This document shows positions 48,376-59,856 of a stretch of 64,000 nucleotides of DNA, piece by piece. The notes under the pieces are model-generated. The model worked only from the letters and a program-made list of their open reading frames with translations, searched no databases and was not told the DNA's origin. Location: assembly GCA_026419785.1 (NCBI GenBank), contig JAODTK010005839.1, positions 62,001 to 126,000 on the forward strand, written 5' to 3'. The position numbers were made by a program, and so were the translations under genes. Within the stretch, counting starts at the first letter, position 1; the number at the start of each line of letters is the position of its first letter. This DNA comes from Sclerodactyla briareus. Its lineage: Eukaryota; Echinodermata; Holothuroidea; Dendrochirotida; Sclerodactylidae.

Positions 48376-49958
48376 ATTCACAAATTTGACCACGACGGCG
48401 CTGCGAATGAGCACGAATTAGCGATTTTCCCAATTCGTGTTGGTAAGGTGAACACATTCGTGGTGATTCGTGTTCATTCGTAGCGGCGTCGTAGCGGCCT
48501 CTTGGTCTTCGTAGTGATTCGTAACGCTGTCTCAAAGGGCTACGAATATCTTTGAAAAGTTGAAGAAAAAATCGTACTGGCGTCGTGAGGCTCCTCAAAT
48601 TCCTGACAGCATCGCATTGGCTTCGTAGCGGTGTCGCTGCTAGTCGTAGCGGCATCTTGGTCATTCGTGATGATTCGTGGAGCTACGATGAAAATGTGAC
48701 GCCAGTACGGATGCGCTGCGAATCTATCCAAAGCCAACAAGACTCAGACAAGAATTTTGTGAATTGTCATGTAACGTCTGTTATTTTTACACGCAAGAAA
48801 CACCGTTAGTAATGGAGTGGGGTGGCTCTGGGTCAACATCTAGTGTTGCTCTACCTGCTCTAGCCTGTCTAGGGCCGGGTGCGCAGGAAATTAATTGTTC
48901 TGTGAGGCTTCTGAGATCCTGGACTCAACAAAATTTGGTCCGAATTATTGAGTCATTCTTGGGGGCGTAGGGGCTTTGGTATAACCCAAATGAGTTGCAT
49001 GGATCGAGCTTGATTTCCACAGTTAGGGACGATAGTTCCGGTGTATCGTGTCATTTGAAAGTATTGCCAATGTCATCAGCAGCTTGTTTTATCAGATTTT
49101 AGGTCCGTGGTGAGATCTGGATTTTCCTAAAGAAATCTCTAAGATATTTCGCTCTTTTGACAGTTTGTATAGGAATGACGGCCGGAGGTCTTTGGAAACA
49201 AGCCTAATAGATCGCGGTGGCCGTGTATGACTGTATGAGGTGAAGGGACATTACCTAGTTAGGAGCCTTCTTGAGAGGATATGTGCGTCTTTCCGCTTTC
49301 TTGCACTGAGTAGTAGTCCCTGAATTGGATGGAAGATTCTCATACTGTCTAAATACAGGCCTAGCCTTAGCCAGGATTGAGCCCAAGTTCTTCTCTATGT
49401 CTTCGTCGTCGGTTCCGACCCCCTGATTGCACAAGCAAAGCTGTAGCAGCAGAACCGCGCCTGTCACAACCACTGCGGAATCTTGTTTCTCAAATTTCGT
49501 TGATTCCAGGATTTCAGAATGCCTCACAGAAGAATGAATTTCACAAAATTCACAAAATTCTTGTTGGAGTCCTGTTGGCTTCGGATAGATTCGCAGCGTA
49601 TTCGTACTGGCGTCATAGTGTCATCGTAGTGCACTTGTGACCCAATTATGGCCTCCACGAATCATCACGAATGACCAAGAGACCGCTACGACTAGCCGCG
49701 ACACCGCTACGGAGCCAATGCGATGCTGTCACAATTTTGAGAAGCCTCATGACGCCAGTACCAATTTTTTGAACATTAAAAAAAAAATCGTAGCCCTTTG
49801 CGACAGCGTTACGAATCACTACGAAGACCAAGAGGCCGCTACGCCGCCTGTACGAATGAACACGAATCACCACGAATGTGTTCAACTGGCCCAAAACAAG
49901 AATTGGGAAATTGCTAATCGTGCTCATTCGCAGCGCCGTCGTGGTCAAATCCGTGATT
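48376..49958. repeat. Fold-back structure, ~400-bp inverted arms and ~770-bp loop (unit 1)
   Basis: The left arm 48376-48772 and right arm ~49540-49958 are inverted copies, anchored by GACCACGACGGCGCTGCGAATG at the left outer edge and CATTCGCAGCGCCGTCGTGGTC at the right. Each arm contains two internal ~60-bp near-repeats of TTCGTAGCGGYGTCG..GTCGTAGCGGC.TCTTGGTC. Long, internally repeated inverted ends are a Foldback-type feature. The loop has no recognised gene. Unit 2 keeps the right arm and most of the loop but no left arm. Confidence 0.8.
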
Positions 49959-51960
49959 GTGTGATAGGGGCTTAAAGTGCGATCATCGTCAACGAGAAGT
50001 TTGGGTGAGTGGCAATAAATTTGGAATACGAAACCTATTGAATCGTCACCAGTCGAATACGTTACGGAACTCCCTGTTTTTTAGTAATATTTTACGATCG
50101 GCGTGCCATGCTACAGCGCACATCATTGATCTAAATAGGTACAAGTCCCTCGTTGAGTAATGCAACGCCCAGCACATCATACCGTCAGTCGGCCGAATAT
50201 TCTTTCACATGACAGATAAGATATGAGCATGCCGGATATGCGGGGATTTGCAAATGATTTTAAAAGTATTGTTGAAGGGGGCGTATTTGTTCTGAGGAGA
50301 AATCACTTTCAACTCTTCCCTTGTGATTATTTTTTTTAATGCCACATGACAGCAAAATATATATTTATTGACACAGCATTCTAATATTTCAACTGCGCTC
50401 TAGTGTCACTTTCACCACAGTTGGAGTTTCGTTCTTGTCACCGTTCACTGACGTAGTGACGCATAGTACGTCCCACCCTTCCTTCACATACACTGACACT
50501 AACGACTATCACGTACATGGCTTCCGGATATCTGGACATAGGAATAGTCTCGAGTAAATACTTGCTGTGTTTGTGGTTACTCCGTTTGAGCAATGTGCGG
50601 TCTGTGTGCAAAAAACGTCACAAATCGTGTAGAAAGTGTTTTACCAGGTGTTCAGCCGATAGGTATGGATAGCGACTGACGTAAATTACAGGAATCATCA
50701 AAACGAGTTGACCAACCGAACATAACAGACTGTTGTTTGTCCGTCTATCTGTCTCTTGTTCCGTCTACATGGTATGACTGTTTGCGCTCATTCGCTTCCA
50801 AATACCTAAATTTCAGGCCATTCATGTACAGATGTACTAGTAATAGGGTAGATGCTTGACTGACTTCCCGACTGACATGGTTTTGTAATGTTATCTGCAC
50901 GGAAGGTCGGTATAAACAGAAAAGTAATCGAGGGGAATTATACGCTTTCAGTTTGAAACTTTGAATACACCCAATGCAAACTAGCGTTTCATACACAGGG
51001 GCCATTCCTTATGGATATATATTCTTTCACACGGCAGAAGAAAAGAAATCAGCTATCTCCAGGACTATATTATACAAGCTTGGTGTGGATGAACTCGATT
51101 GTCGATGGAAGCAGTGAACCTTGTACCAATTTGAAGTTTTGGTTAATCGGGGAATATGCGAGCAGCTGCAGTATCACATCTTGACACGGTAGATCAACAT
51201 ATACGATGCTTTTGTTAATCGAATAACTCTGTTCTTCGCTGCTTTGAACGGGAATTTAGCGCAAGGTAGGTCACATTTCCATTATATTCGAATGGGGTTG
51301 GCACTTATACCTACACTGAAATATTCTACGTCACGTCTAGGTGATTAGGTACCGATACAACCGTCAGATGAGATTTACCGGGGTGATAATTAACTCGTCG
51401 ATGAAGCAAGGGCGGCGCCAGGGTTTGTCCTACAGAAGTCTTCCGCCTCGACAGGCCGAGGATCCATCCACCAACCATCATCCATATTCCGTATTTCTTC
51501 CCCGACTTCTTCTCTATGATTACCCCCTCTATAAGGGCATGTGAAAATAGTCGCGGTGTTGGTCGATGTTGCCTTCTGCATGCACCCTGGTGGGCGGGGG
51601 GGTGGCTTGCAATATTCACCCCGATAGAGAATTGGTCGCCAACAATAACCTGTCCTGAATTATTGACAATCTCCGACGTTGGCGTTTCCTATTATTCTTT
51701 CCGACGGAGGCGAGAAGGGCACACTCCTGTGGACCCCTATGGCAGAAGCAAGACGAGTCATGAGCCCAATTTGATTGGGGGATAGCTGAGACCGGCTGCA
51801 TAACGGGAACTAACCGAGCTTTGCGGTAGGCTCTCCAGAGTCGACAGTAATGTCAGGTGTAATTTCATTATTTACGGCCCAAATTATTCCTTAGAATTGC
51901 AATAACCCTGGAACGCGGTAAGCTACCGGTTATCACTCAGTTATTCAATAACTGACAGTA
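49959..51960. other. Right part of unit 1, no gene recognised
   Basis: Highly similar to 57925-59850. Neither copy has an open frame that survives comparison with the other, which argues against coding function. An internal ~110-base stretch at 50080-50160 is absent from unit 2. Confidence 0.5.
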
Positions 51961-54664
51961 GATATTCCCCTCTTTCTCATCATGTCCAATTCAAAGCGAT
52001 ATTTCTCCAGGCATGAACCCTATGAGTGAGTGAGTCAGTGGCTTACTGAATATCTTATTCATTTATTCGTGTATCGAAAATATCGATATCACCGTTTCCG
52101 TCCCTTCCGTTCCATGACGTTACCCCCCCCCCTCCCCTCCCCCTCCTTCTCACCAGCACCCTCTCCCAAAATATGTCACTACACCCACACTATCTGGAGT
52201 AGGCTGACAATTTTTCAGAAAACTGAAAAATAGTCCGGAGGCAACTCTATAGGACGGAGGGGATTTCGAATTTGGGAGTAATAAACCTCCCGTATATGTC
52301 AGAGGTCTGTGGGGTTCTACCAATTTATATTTTTGCGAAGTTCGTAGTGTTGAAATCTGCATGAGCCTAGCTATGCCGTCGGGCCCGTTTCATCGTTCCG
52401 CCATATGGAGGGCGGGTGGGAGGGTTGGAATCGATATCTATCACAGGGTGGCGTTCTTCATCCACAACCCTCGCAACTAGGGTGGTGTAGATTATGGCCC
52501 GTTGCAAGTCCGGGATTTTGCGCAGACAACTATATTTAGGCAGTGTTGCGTGCGAAGGTATGTCCTGTTGAAGTTTTCGGGGGTGGGAGGGCCGCTATTG
52601 CTTTGGTTGCACAACAGCCCCTTCTAGCTACGATATGGGTTGCACTAGGTTGCATTTTGACAGTAGAAGAGCTATCTAGTTCGTGCCCTGGGAAGTATGG
52701 CGTATCATTTACACCAATTTGACTAGTTTCACGTACAATGTTTGTGAAAACGGCTTCATTAGAATGAATGCGGTATAATATTTTAACGGGAGAGCCGCAA
52801 TGATGCAGTATTCAGACATTGCTACAGTCGCATAGTTTCGAGTGGGAGCTATGTCCTAGGGAAGAGAACAAGGCCTTTGCTTCCGTTTTTCGAGCAGCTC
52901 ATGTACATGTTGAATTACTGCGATTAAATGAATATAAGGTGCCAAAGTAGGCGCTCTCCACGTTGTAGACAGGCTCAAAGATGCTTTACAGACATGACCC
53001 CGATCATAGTGACTGTCACACGCGTTTTCTGCAACACGCCTCTCTGCGTCTCTTCTCCTTGCAGCACGTTCCCCTCATCGTGTCGCTTGGGACAAGTGCG
53101 TCGTAACCCCGGTTTAAAGGCTCCAACCAATCAGGGGCACTTTTAGTATGAGCAAGGAACGTTATCTGTGGTAGACGGTGTAAAAAATCGGGGGTCAAGG
53201 CACCCCTCCCCGCCCTCGCCCCCCCTCCGCCGTGTGGTGCTCTTTACTGGGAAACTTGCCAGTAGGGTTGACGCATACGGCCCCGCTCGCTACTCTTCAC
53301 GAGTGACCTTAAAAGGTCACCACTTCTAATGTGCATGGGAACTAGCTAGAATGTTGCTTTTGAAACTTTGCCTCATTAGTATGTACTATGTACTATGTAC
53401 AGGAGAAAGGAACATGTATATGGGGAGGGGTCTCATCGCCCTAACAACCTGCTCCTTATCAATCATATGAATCTATGATGCAATGAAACAAAGAACATTA
53501 ATACAGAGAAATAAATTGGTTCTGCCCCGATAAACTCTGATCAGGCTGCTGAACTCCCCCATTCTTACCTAAGCATGAACACAATAACATGTCACATGTG
53601 TGCAATAGGTGCGCGAGAGGCTGAGGCAATAGGCACAGTCACCCACCAGGATTTGATTCATAATATAACGTTGTGTCCTTCATACTATTGGAACAATTTT
53701 GATGCTCGTCAACCCATGCGAAAAAAAAACACCTCAATTTCAAATACAAATTTGCATGCAGCCTCACAAGGGGAATGCTGACAATTCAGAGAGATCTGCC
53801 CTTTTCTCAGTCGGCAAGGGTGATGATGGTCTCAAAAAACCGTGCCGTGGCATATCAGGACTATCTTTAAAGTAATATATCGATTTGACGATATACCGTA
53901 TCGATAATGGAATGAACTAGGATTTTAGTGACGTCATGCATATAAGTTTTCCATCATTCTTTCGCCAGTTGCTACCAAACGACAATGCCTCTTTATTCAA
54001 CTTGACGCTTTTTGTCAGTTCAGGAACGGCCGCGCGCAGGGCCAGGGGCGGATTCAAGAGGCGCGACGGGTGCGCAAACATCTTGTTAAAAGGTAACACG
54101 TGTGCCAATCGGCAATAACACGGGAGCGATGGCCTGTATTATGACATTGGCCATTTCAAAGGTGGACATGGACAATTGGAAAACCACGTAGCTTTCTGTT
54201 GAACATTTCCAATCAACTGCCTATCTTCCGGGAAGTTGCGAATTTCTTTTCGAGTGTCGGTTTACCTTACTACAGAGTTTGGGTAGACGCTCTGTTCATA
54301 CGCAATCGCTGTCATCATGAATTGCTACTTGTTCAATACCTACGTACCGACGAGAGGAGCCGACAGCTGCTGCTCGACTCATCCGGGAACGGACGGGTGC
54401 GGTACGTTAAACCACAATGAATGCAGTGCTGGCTAAACTTTGCACGAAACAAATGGCTGTGTAAATCTCTAACAGGTGCAACAATGTGGGTGGCAATAGC
54501 CTGTTGGAACAGGCCCTATTCCGTGTTTCCGCTTCGTATCGTATATCAACTTTATTGCGTCCATTCGCTGATGTGCACAGCAGTGACAGAATTCTCAGTC
54601 GGCAATTTGCCAAAAAAATTATTCTCAATCGGCCGATTCAGAACAGAAAGAAAATAGCACCCTT

Positions 54665-54885
54665 TATTATCATCATCATCATAGTTTTACGTCGCGGCTC
54701 CACTTCGAGTGGGTTGGACGGTTCTGGCTGTCTACCCTACACTACCCATCTGTACGCATCCGAGGGTGGAATATCTGAGAGATTACAAACCACCAGGTCT
54801 TCATTGATGCGACTGCGCCAAGTCCTTTTTTTTGTCTACCCCTTCTCTCTCTTCCTCAACCAGGCGCGTACCGAGGATTTGTCTG

Positions 54886-54922
<37 letters not shown>

Positions 54923-55612
54923 TGAGGTCGGAATACAAGGGAAGTGCGCCCTCATTAATTGCCTCACCCTCCCTAATGGCAAATAAGTACAATTTATGGG
55001 CCTCGAGACACATGCTGTTGCAGTATTTGCTAAATAACAGCCGCAAAAACCCTACTGAACTGCAAGAAGTCAGTTTTTGTGTTAAAAATTTATTAATCAC
55101 TTGAGTCATGGAGGGGGGTACTGACCCCCCCCCCCCCCCGTGGGTACGCCACTGTCCTCAACAGTGTACTCTTCACCCTACCAGTCCAGCTATCGCTACA
55201 TTTGTCAGGTCCATACCATCTTAGCCCCATATGTCGTAGCCATGACTCCAAGTTAATGTTAGGAATGTCCACGCGACGACGGAGAGAGTCCAAACTGATC
55301 CTATCCTCATTGGGACCCCACACATCCTTCTCGGCATACCTCGCTCAATTCGTTGTGTCTGGAAAGATCCTCTTCAAGGAACCAGGCCAACATTCATCAC
55401 CATAGCGGAGTGCACTACTGACATACATCTGATATTAGTAGTCCGCGCATCCTCAGAGATGGGCTCCGACAGGTAGGAGGGAAAGCAATTTTTCGAAGCT
55501 GTACGGAGCGGGTGATCGTAGCCAGTTCACAGCCACCTCCGGCACTGATCATATCACCAAGATAGCAGCTCGTGTCCACTACCTCGAGTTCTTCGTTGTT
55601 CATGGTGATATC
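54665..55612 (-). mobile_element. LINE 3' end (unit 2), longer copy, with nested MITE
   Basis: Read from 55612 down on the minus strand: MNNEELEVVDTSCYLGDMIS and AGGGCELATITR (the C-terminal RT motif around V..F.YLGD.I...G), then a GDECWPGSLKR stretch equivalent to the usual LHG.E.W motif, then DRISLDSLRRR and LRWYG. The MITE at 54861-55154 interrupts it. Below 54861 the frame resumes as WRQ..NEDL-like text and ends with a (GAT)n run at about 54670-54685, the simple-repeat tail of the LINE. Stops and frameshifts are present. Clade uncertain. Confidence 0.85.
54861..55154. mobile_element. hAT-type MITE with intact 8-bp target-site duplication (unit 2)
   Basis: 294 bp. The left end CAGGCGCGTACC and the reverse complement of the right end CAGTGGCGTACC match at 10 of 12 positions. 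TCCTCAAC flanks it exactly at 54853-54860 and 55155-55162. It contains a G run of ~34 (54887-54920) and a C run (55127-55138). It lies inside LINE coding sequence, so it inserted after the LINE died or killed that copy. It differs in sequence from the MITE at 24527. Confidence 0.9.
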
Positions 55613-56654
55613 GTCAAAGGGTCTGCCTACAATAGGCCTCTATCTCTGCGACTGACACCAGCGTGGGAAGGCCCAGACAGACGGTACTAACGTGTCGCCC
55701 AATCGTAGTCTTTGGACTGCACGACATGAATAGGCCACGGAGAGTAGGACCATTGTGAGGAGCTGTTTTCCGATCAGGACGGCAGCGCCAGTTCTTCGCA
55801 CTACAGAGGCTCAGGGTCAACGGCTGTGAATGGTGTAGTTTCATTTACACAGCCATCCATCCATCGATAGGACAGAAACAACGTCTTGTATACGACGTTT
55901 TACATGGCAATCTATGGAAACCCTAATATGATCCCACATCTTCCAAAAGAATAACCAATTCGTCCAACAACTCTCTGCACAACGATTAATGCAATTCCAA
56001 AGATCAGTCGTAAAGAGTGAACAAATACTGGTCAGTGATTTACAAGCATCGTCTGCCAACAAGACAGGACGTCTCCCAAAGTATGACCTTCTTCCAGTTA
56101 TATTTGACTTAGCATCTTTTCATAGGCAAGAAGTTGATCACACCATAGGGTGCTGGCAATCTGGCAATGCGATCCAGACATGCAGGTATTCCTACGCTGC
56201 TAATCGACTTGGAAACACGTGAAACAGTCTTTATGAAATAGTATAAACGAAATAAATTTTGCAATGGGAATTACGCTGATGAGCCCATAGAGGATATGAG
56301 CCTTCTTCAAAATATGGGTAACCATTTATATGTGTTGAACACTCGTCATAGCTTGTAACATAATACCCGGAATCAACAAATGAGTTATTACATTAATTTA
56401 ATTTATGACCAGTATGATCCATTGTAAACCTATTTCATGCCATATTGCACAATGCACAATGCGCTGGTCTATTGTCACCGGGACACCAATGACTTATTTA
56501 CTTTTGGGGAGGAAACGAGTATGACGCTCACTGTGCGTTTTTTCAATCGATTATATATATTTTCATGGTGATATAGTGCCGAGCAGAGGATCGTGCTATT
56601 CAAGACCCAAGAAAGGATGCAGATGCGAATCCCCACAGGACAGGAATAAGCAAG

Positions 56655-56895
56655 CCTCTTTGGAGGTAGCTTAATGGGGGGGGGTGGGGGGGGGGGGGGG
56701 CAGGGGGGGGGGGGAATCACACGGTACGCACTTGAAAATGGGGCCTACCCCTCGGTTGTCCTGCTCCAATCCCTTGAACTGTGACTAGCCTGAAGGCAAC
56801 AGGTACAATTTTAAAGCTTTGGTATGGACCCGACCGAGATATCGAACCCCTGTCTCCTGGTGGAAGGCCGATGCTCTACCCACTGTGCCAACCAC
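56655..56895 (-). mobile_element. tRNA-derived SINE (unit 2)
   Basis: Counterpart of 47725-47935. Here the B box is closer to consensus (GGTTCGATATC on the minus strand, about 56849-56839), with the A box TGGCACAGTGGGTAGAGCAT at about 56891-56872. The tail is a long interrupted G/C homopolymer at 56673-56714. Confidence 0.75.
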
Positions 56896-56974
56896 TTGTA
56901 CGAGAGCTAGATTCTTTTATGCTCCTTATCTCCGAGAGTTAGGCGGGTGGGTCAAAATTAGGCAAGGTCGTGAC

Positions 56975-57065
56975 TGCAGAGTTTGGCGATTGGAAGCGGC
57001 ATGCGGATGCGGCTATAGGTAACTTCAGAGCGATGTGCTCGCTCGCAAAGGGAGGTCACTGTATT
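56975..57065 (+). pseudogene. Possible LINE C-terminal scrap (DWKRHADAA)
   Basis: The plus strand reads GDWKRHADAAIG here and WKRQADAAIG at ~48110 in unit 1. This resembles the WKRRVDAAR end of the I-type LINE at 12570-12610. It is only ~10 residues, so the call is weak. Confidence 0.3.
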
Positions 57066-57529
57066 TCGTCGCGTGATGAGATGGGGAGCCGAAACGAGGG
57101 GTGATGAAGAAAAAACTGACTACTGACGGCCATATTCCTTCATTTTTACTTTTGGCATTAACTAACGTCGTAAGTCGTAACACAGCTCGTGTATGACTGT
57201 CATTAAGGTCAAAGGGACCTTTACCTACAGTTATGGAGCCCGTCTTGTGTGGGAGTAATGTGGCGTCTTTCCTCGCTTCCTTGGCACTGAGTAGTAGTCC
57301 CTGAATTGGATGGAAGATTCTCATACGTCTAAAATACAAATGCCTTGGCCTTACCTGGTTTGAGCCCCACGTTCTTCTCCTATGGTCTTCGTCGTCGGTT
57401 CCCGACCCCTGAATTGCACAAGCAAAGCTGTAGCACAGAACCGCGCCTGTCACAACCACCACCCCCGCGGCATCTTGATATTTTTCACATGTCCGTTGAT
57501 TCCAGGTTTCAGAATGCTTCACAGAAGAT

Positions 57530-57945
57530 GATTTCACAAAAGTCACAAATTCTTGTTGGAGCCCTGTTTTGGCTTCGGATAGATTCCATCGTATTCGTAC
57601 TGCGTCATATGTCTCGTAGTGCACTTGTGACCATTTATGGCCTCCACAATCATCACGAATGACAAGATGCCGCTCGGACTGGCCGCGAGAAATTGCTGAC
57701 AGCCATGCATGGCTGTCTAATTTTGAGAAGCCTCATGACTGGCAGTACCAATTTTGTGAACTTTAAAAAAAAATCGTAGCCCTTTGCGACCGCACTACAA
57801 CCAAGGGCCGCTAGCGCCGCCAGTACAATGAACCGAATCCACCACGATGTTTTTACCTGGCCAACCCGATTGGGAATATTGCTATTCGTGCTCATTTGTA
57901 CGCCGTCGTGGTCAAATCCGTGATTGTGAAATTGAAATTGGAATA
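57530..57945. repeat. Single fold-back arm (unit 2)
   Basis: Matches the right arm of the unit 1 fold-back (GACCAAGAGGCCGCTACG-type text, TTAAAAAAAAATCGTAGCCC, CGCCGTCGTGGTCAAATCC). It has many more small deletions than its counterpart. The partner arm is absent. Confidence 0.75.
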
Positions 57946-59856
57946 CGAAACCTATTAATCGTCACCACGAATCGTTATGAACTCCCTGTCAACGCCCGCA
58001 CATTATACCGTCCAGTCGTGCCGAATATTCTTTCACATGACAGATAATTATTGATCATGCCGGATATGCGGGGATTTTGCAAGTGATTTTAAAAATGTAT
58101 TGTCTAGAAGGGGGCGTATTTTGTTTCTTAGGAGAAATTCACACTTTCAAAACTGTTTTCCCTGGTGATTATTTTTTTTAATGCCACATGACAGCAAAAT
58201 ATACTTTATGTGACACAGCATTCTAATATTCCCAACTGCGGCTCTAGTGTCACTTTCACCACAGTTGAGTTTCGTTCTTGTCACCGTTCACTGACGTAGT
58301 GACGCATAGTACGTCCCACCCTTCCTTCACATACACTGACACTAACGACTATCACGTACATGGCTTCCGGATATCGGACAGAGGAATAGTTCTCGAGTAA
58401 ATACTTGCTGTGTTTGTGGTTACTCCGTTTGAGCAATGTGCGGTCGTGTGCAAAAAAACGTCACCATCGTGTAGAAAGTGGTTTTTACCAGTGTTTTCAG
58501 CCGTAGGTAATAGGATAGGAACTGACTAATTACAGGAATCATCAAACGAGTTGACGCAACCGAACATAACAGACTGTTGTTGCCGCTATCTGTCTCTCGT
58601 TCCGTCTACAATTGGTATGACTGTTCGCGCTCATCGCTTCCAAAATACCTAGATTTCAGGCCATTCCATGTACATGGATACTAGTACTAACTAGGCTATG
58701 CTTGACTGACTTCCCGACTGACATGGTTTTGTAATGTTATCTGCACGGAAGGTCGGTATAAACCGAAAGTACTCGAGGGGAATATACGCTTTCATTTTGA
58801 AACTTTGAACACACAATGCAACTGGCGTTTTTCGGATACACAGGGGCCATTCCCTTACGGAATATATTCTTTCACACGGCAGAAACATCTATCTACAGAC
58901 TATATTATCAGAGCTTGTGTGATGAACGCGGATGTCGATGGAAGCAGTTGACCTGTACAATTTGACGTTGTGGTTAATCGGGGAATATTCGAGCAGCTGC
59001 AGTATCATCATCTTGACAAACGGTAGATCACATAACGATGCTTTGGTGGTGTAATCGGAATAACTCTTTCTTCGCTGCTTGAACGGGATTTAGCGCAAGG
59101 TAGGTCCATTTCCATTATATTCGATGGGTTGCACTTATACTACACTGAAATATTCTAACGTCACGTCATGTGATTAGGGTACCGATACAACCGTCAGATG
59201 AATTTTACCGGGGTGATAATAACTCGTCGATGAAGCCAAGGGCGGGGGCGCAGGGTTATGTTCCTCTGAAGTCTTCCGCCTCGACATGCCCGAAGGTCCA
59301 TCCACCACCATCCATCCATATTCCGTATTTCTTCCCCCAGCCTTCTTCCTCTTATATACCCCCTCTTTAATAGGGCCATTGGTGAAAATAGCTCCGGTAT
59401 CGATGCCTCTCGCTGCACCCTGGTGGCGGTGTGGTGGGCCCTGCAATATTCACCGACTAGAGAATTGGTCGCCAACAATAACCTGTCCTGAATTTATTGA
59501 CAAGTCTCCGACGTTGGGTTTCCTATTATTCTTTTCCGACGAGGAGAAGGGCACATCTCCCTGTGGAACCCCTTATGTCAGAAGGCAACGACGAGTCATG
59601 AGCCCAATTTGATTGGGGGATAGCTTGAGACCGGCTGCATAACGGAACTAAACCGCGCTTTTTGCTGTTAGGGCTATACCATAGTGAGACCGTAATGTCC
59701 GTGTGTAAATTTCCTTTATTCACGGCACAATTTATTCGTTACAATTGCAATAACCCTGGAATCGCGTAAGCTTACCGGTATCAATCCATTTTTATCAATA
59801 AAAACTGCAGTAGATCTTTCCCTCTTTCTCACATCACATGTCTAATTCAACAATAT

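Larger units (their letters stand above)
43187..52009 (+). repeat. Large tandem duplication, unit 1 (8.8 kb)
   Basis: From GGCATGAACCC(TT)ATGAGTGAG at 43187 this unit runs collinear with 52010-59856. Anchors are 43340/52160, 44860/53665, 46453/55252, 47230/56210, 47900/56870, 48060/56945, 49950/57920, 50350/58170, 51340/59165 and 51880/59730. Unit 1 has ~900 bases (48310-49215) that unit 2 lacks, including one arm of an inverted repeat. It also has a 71-bp palindrome and an A-run (47020-47040) not in unit 2. Most other differences are one-base indels. No intact gene lies in the unit. Confidence 0.9.
52010..59856 (+). repeat. Large tandem duplication, unit 2 (7.8 kb)
   Basis: Direct repeat of unit 1, joined to it head to tail. 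The junction reads ATATTTCTCCAGG|CATGAACCC and the right outer end AATATTTCTCCAGG|AACGG. TTTCCAGG is also at the left outer border (GATTTCCAGGCATGAACCC, ~43180), so all three borders share an 8-9-base motif. Unit 2 keeps ~300 bases of LINE coding sequence (55320-55612) that unit 1 has lost, and lacks ~110 bases present at 50080-50160. Confidence 0.9.

Noticed and set aside
54486..54986. 166-codon plus-strand frame
   Set aside because: It contains a poly-Gly run from the G homopolymer inside a MITE and runs antisense through a LINE remnant. Unit 1 does not preserve it.
57025..57624. 199-codon minus-strand frame, the longest in the window
   Set aside because: The matching DNA in unit 1 (48100-49600) does not keep the frame, and it runs through the fold-back repeat. 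No domain is recognisable.
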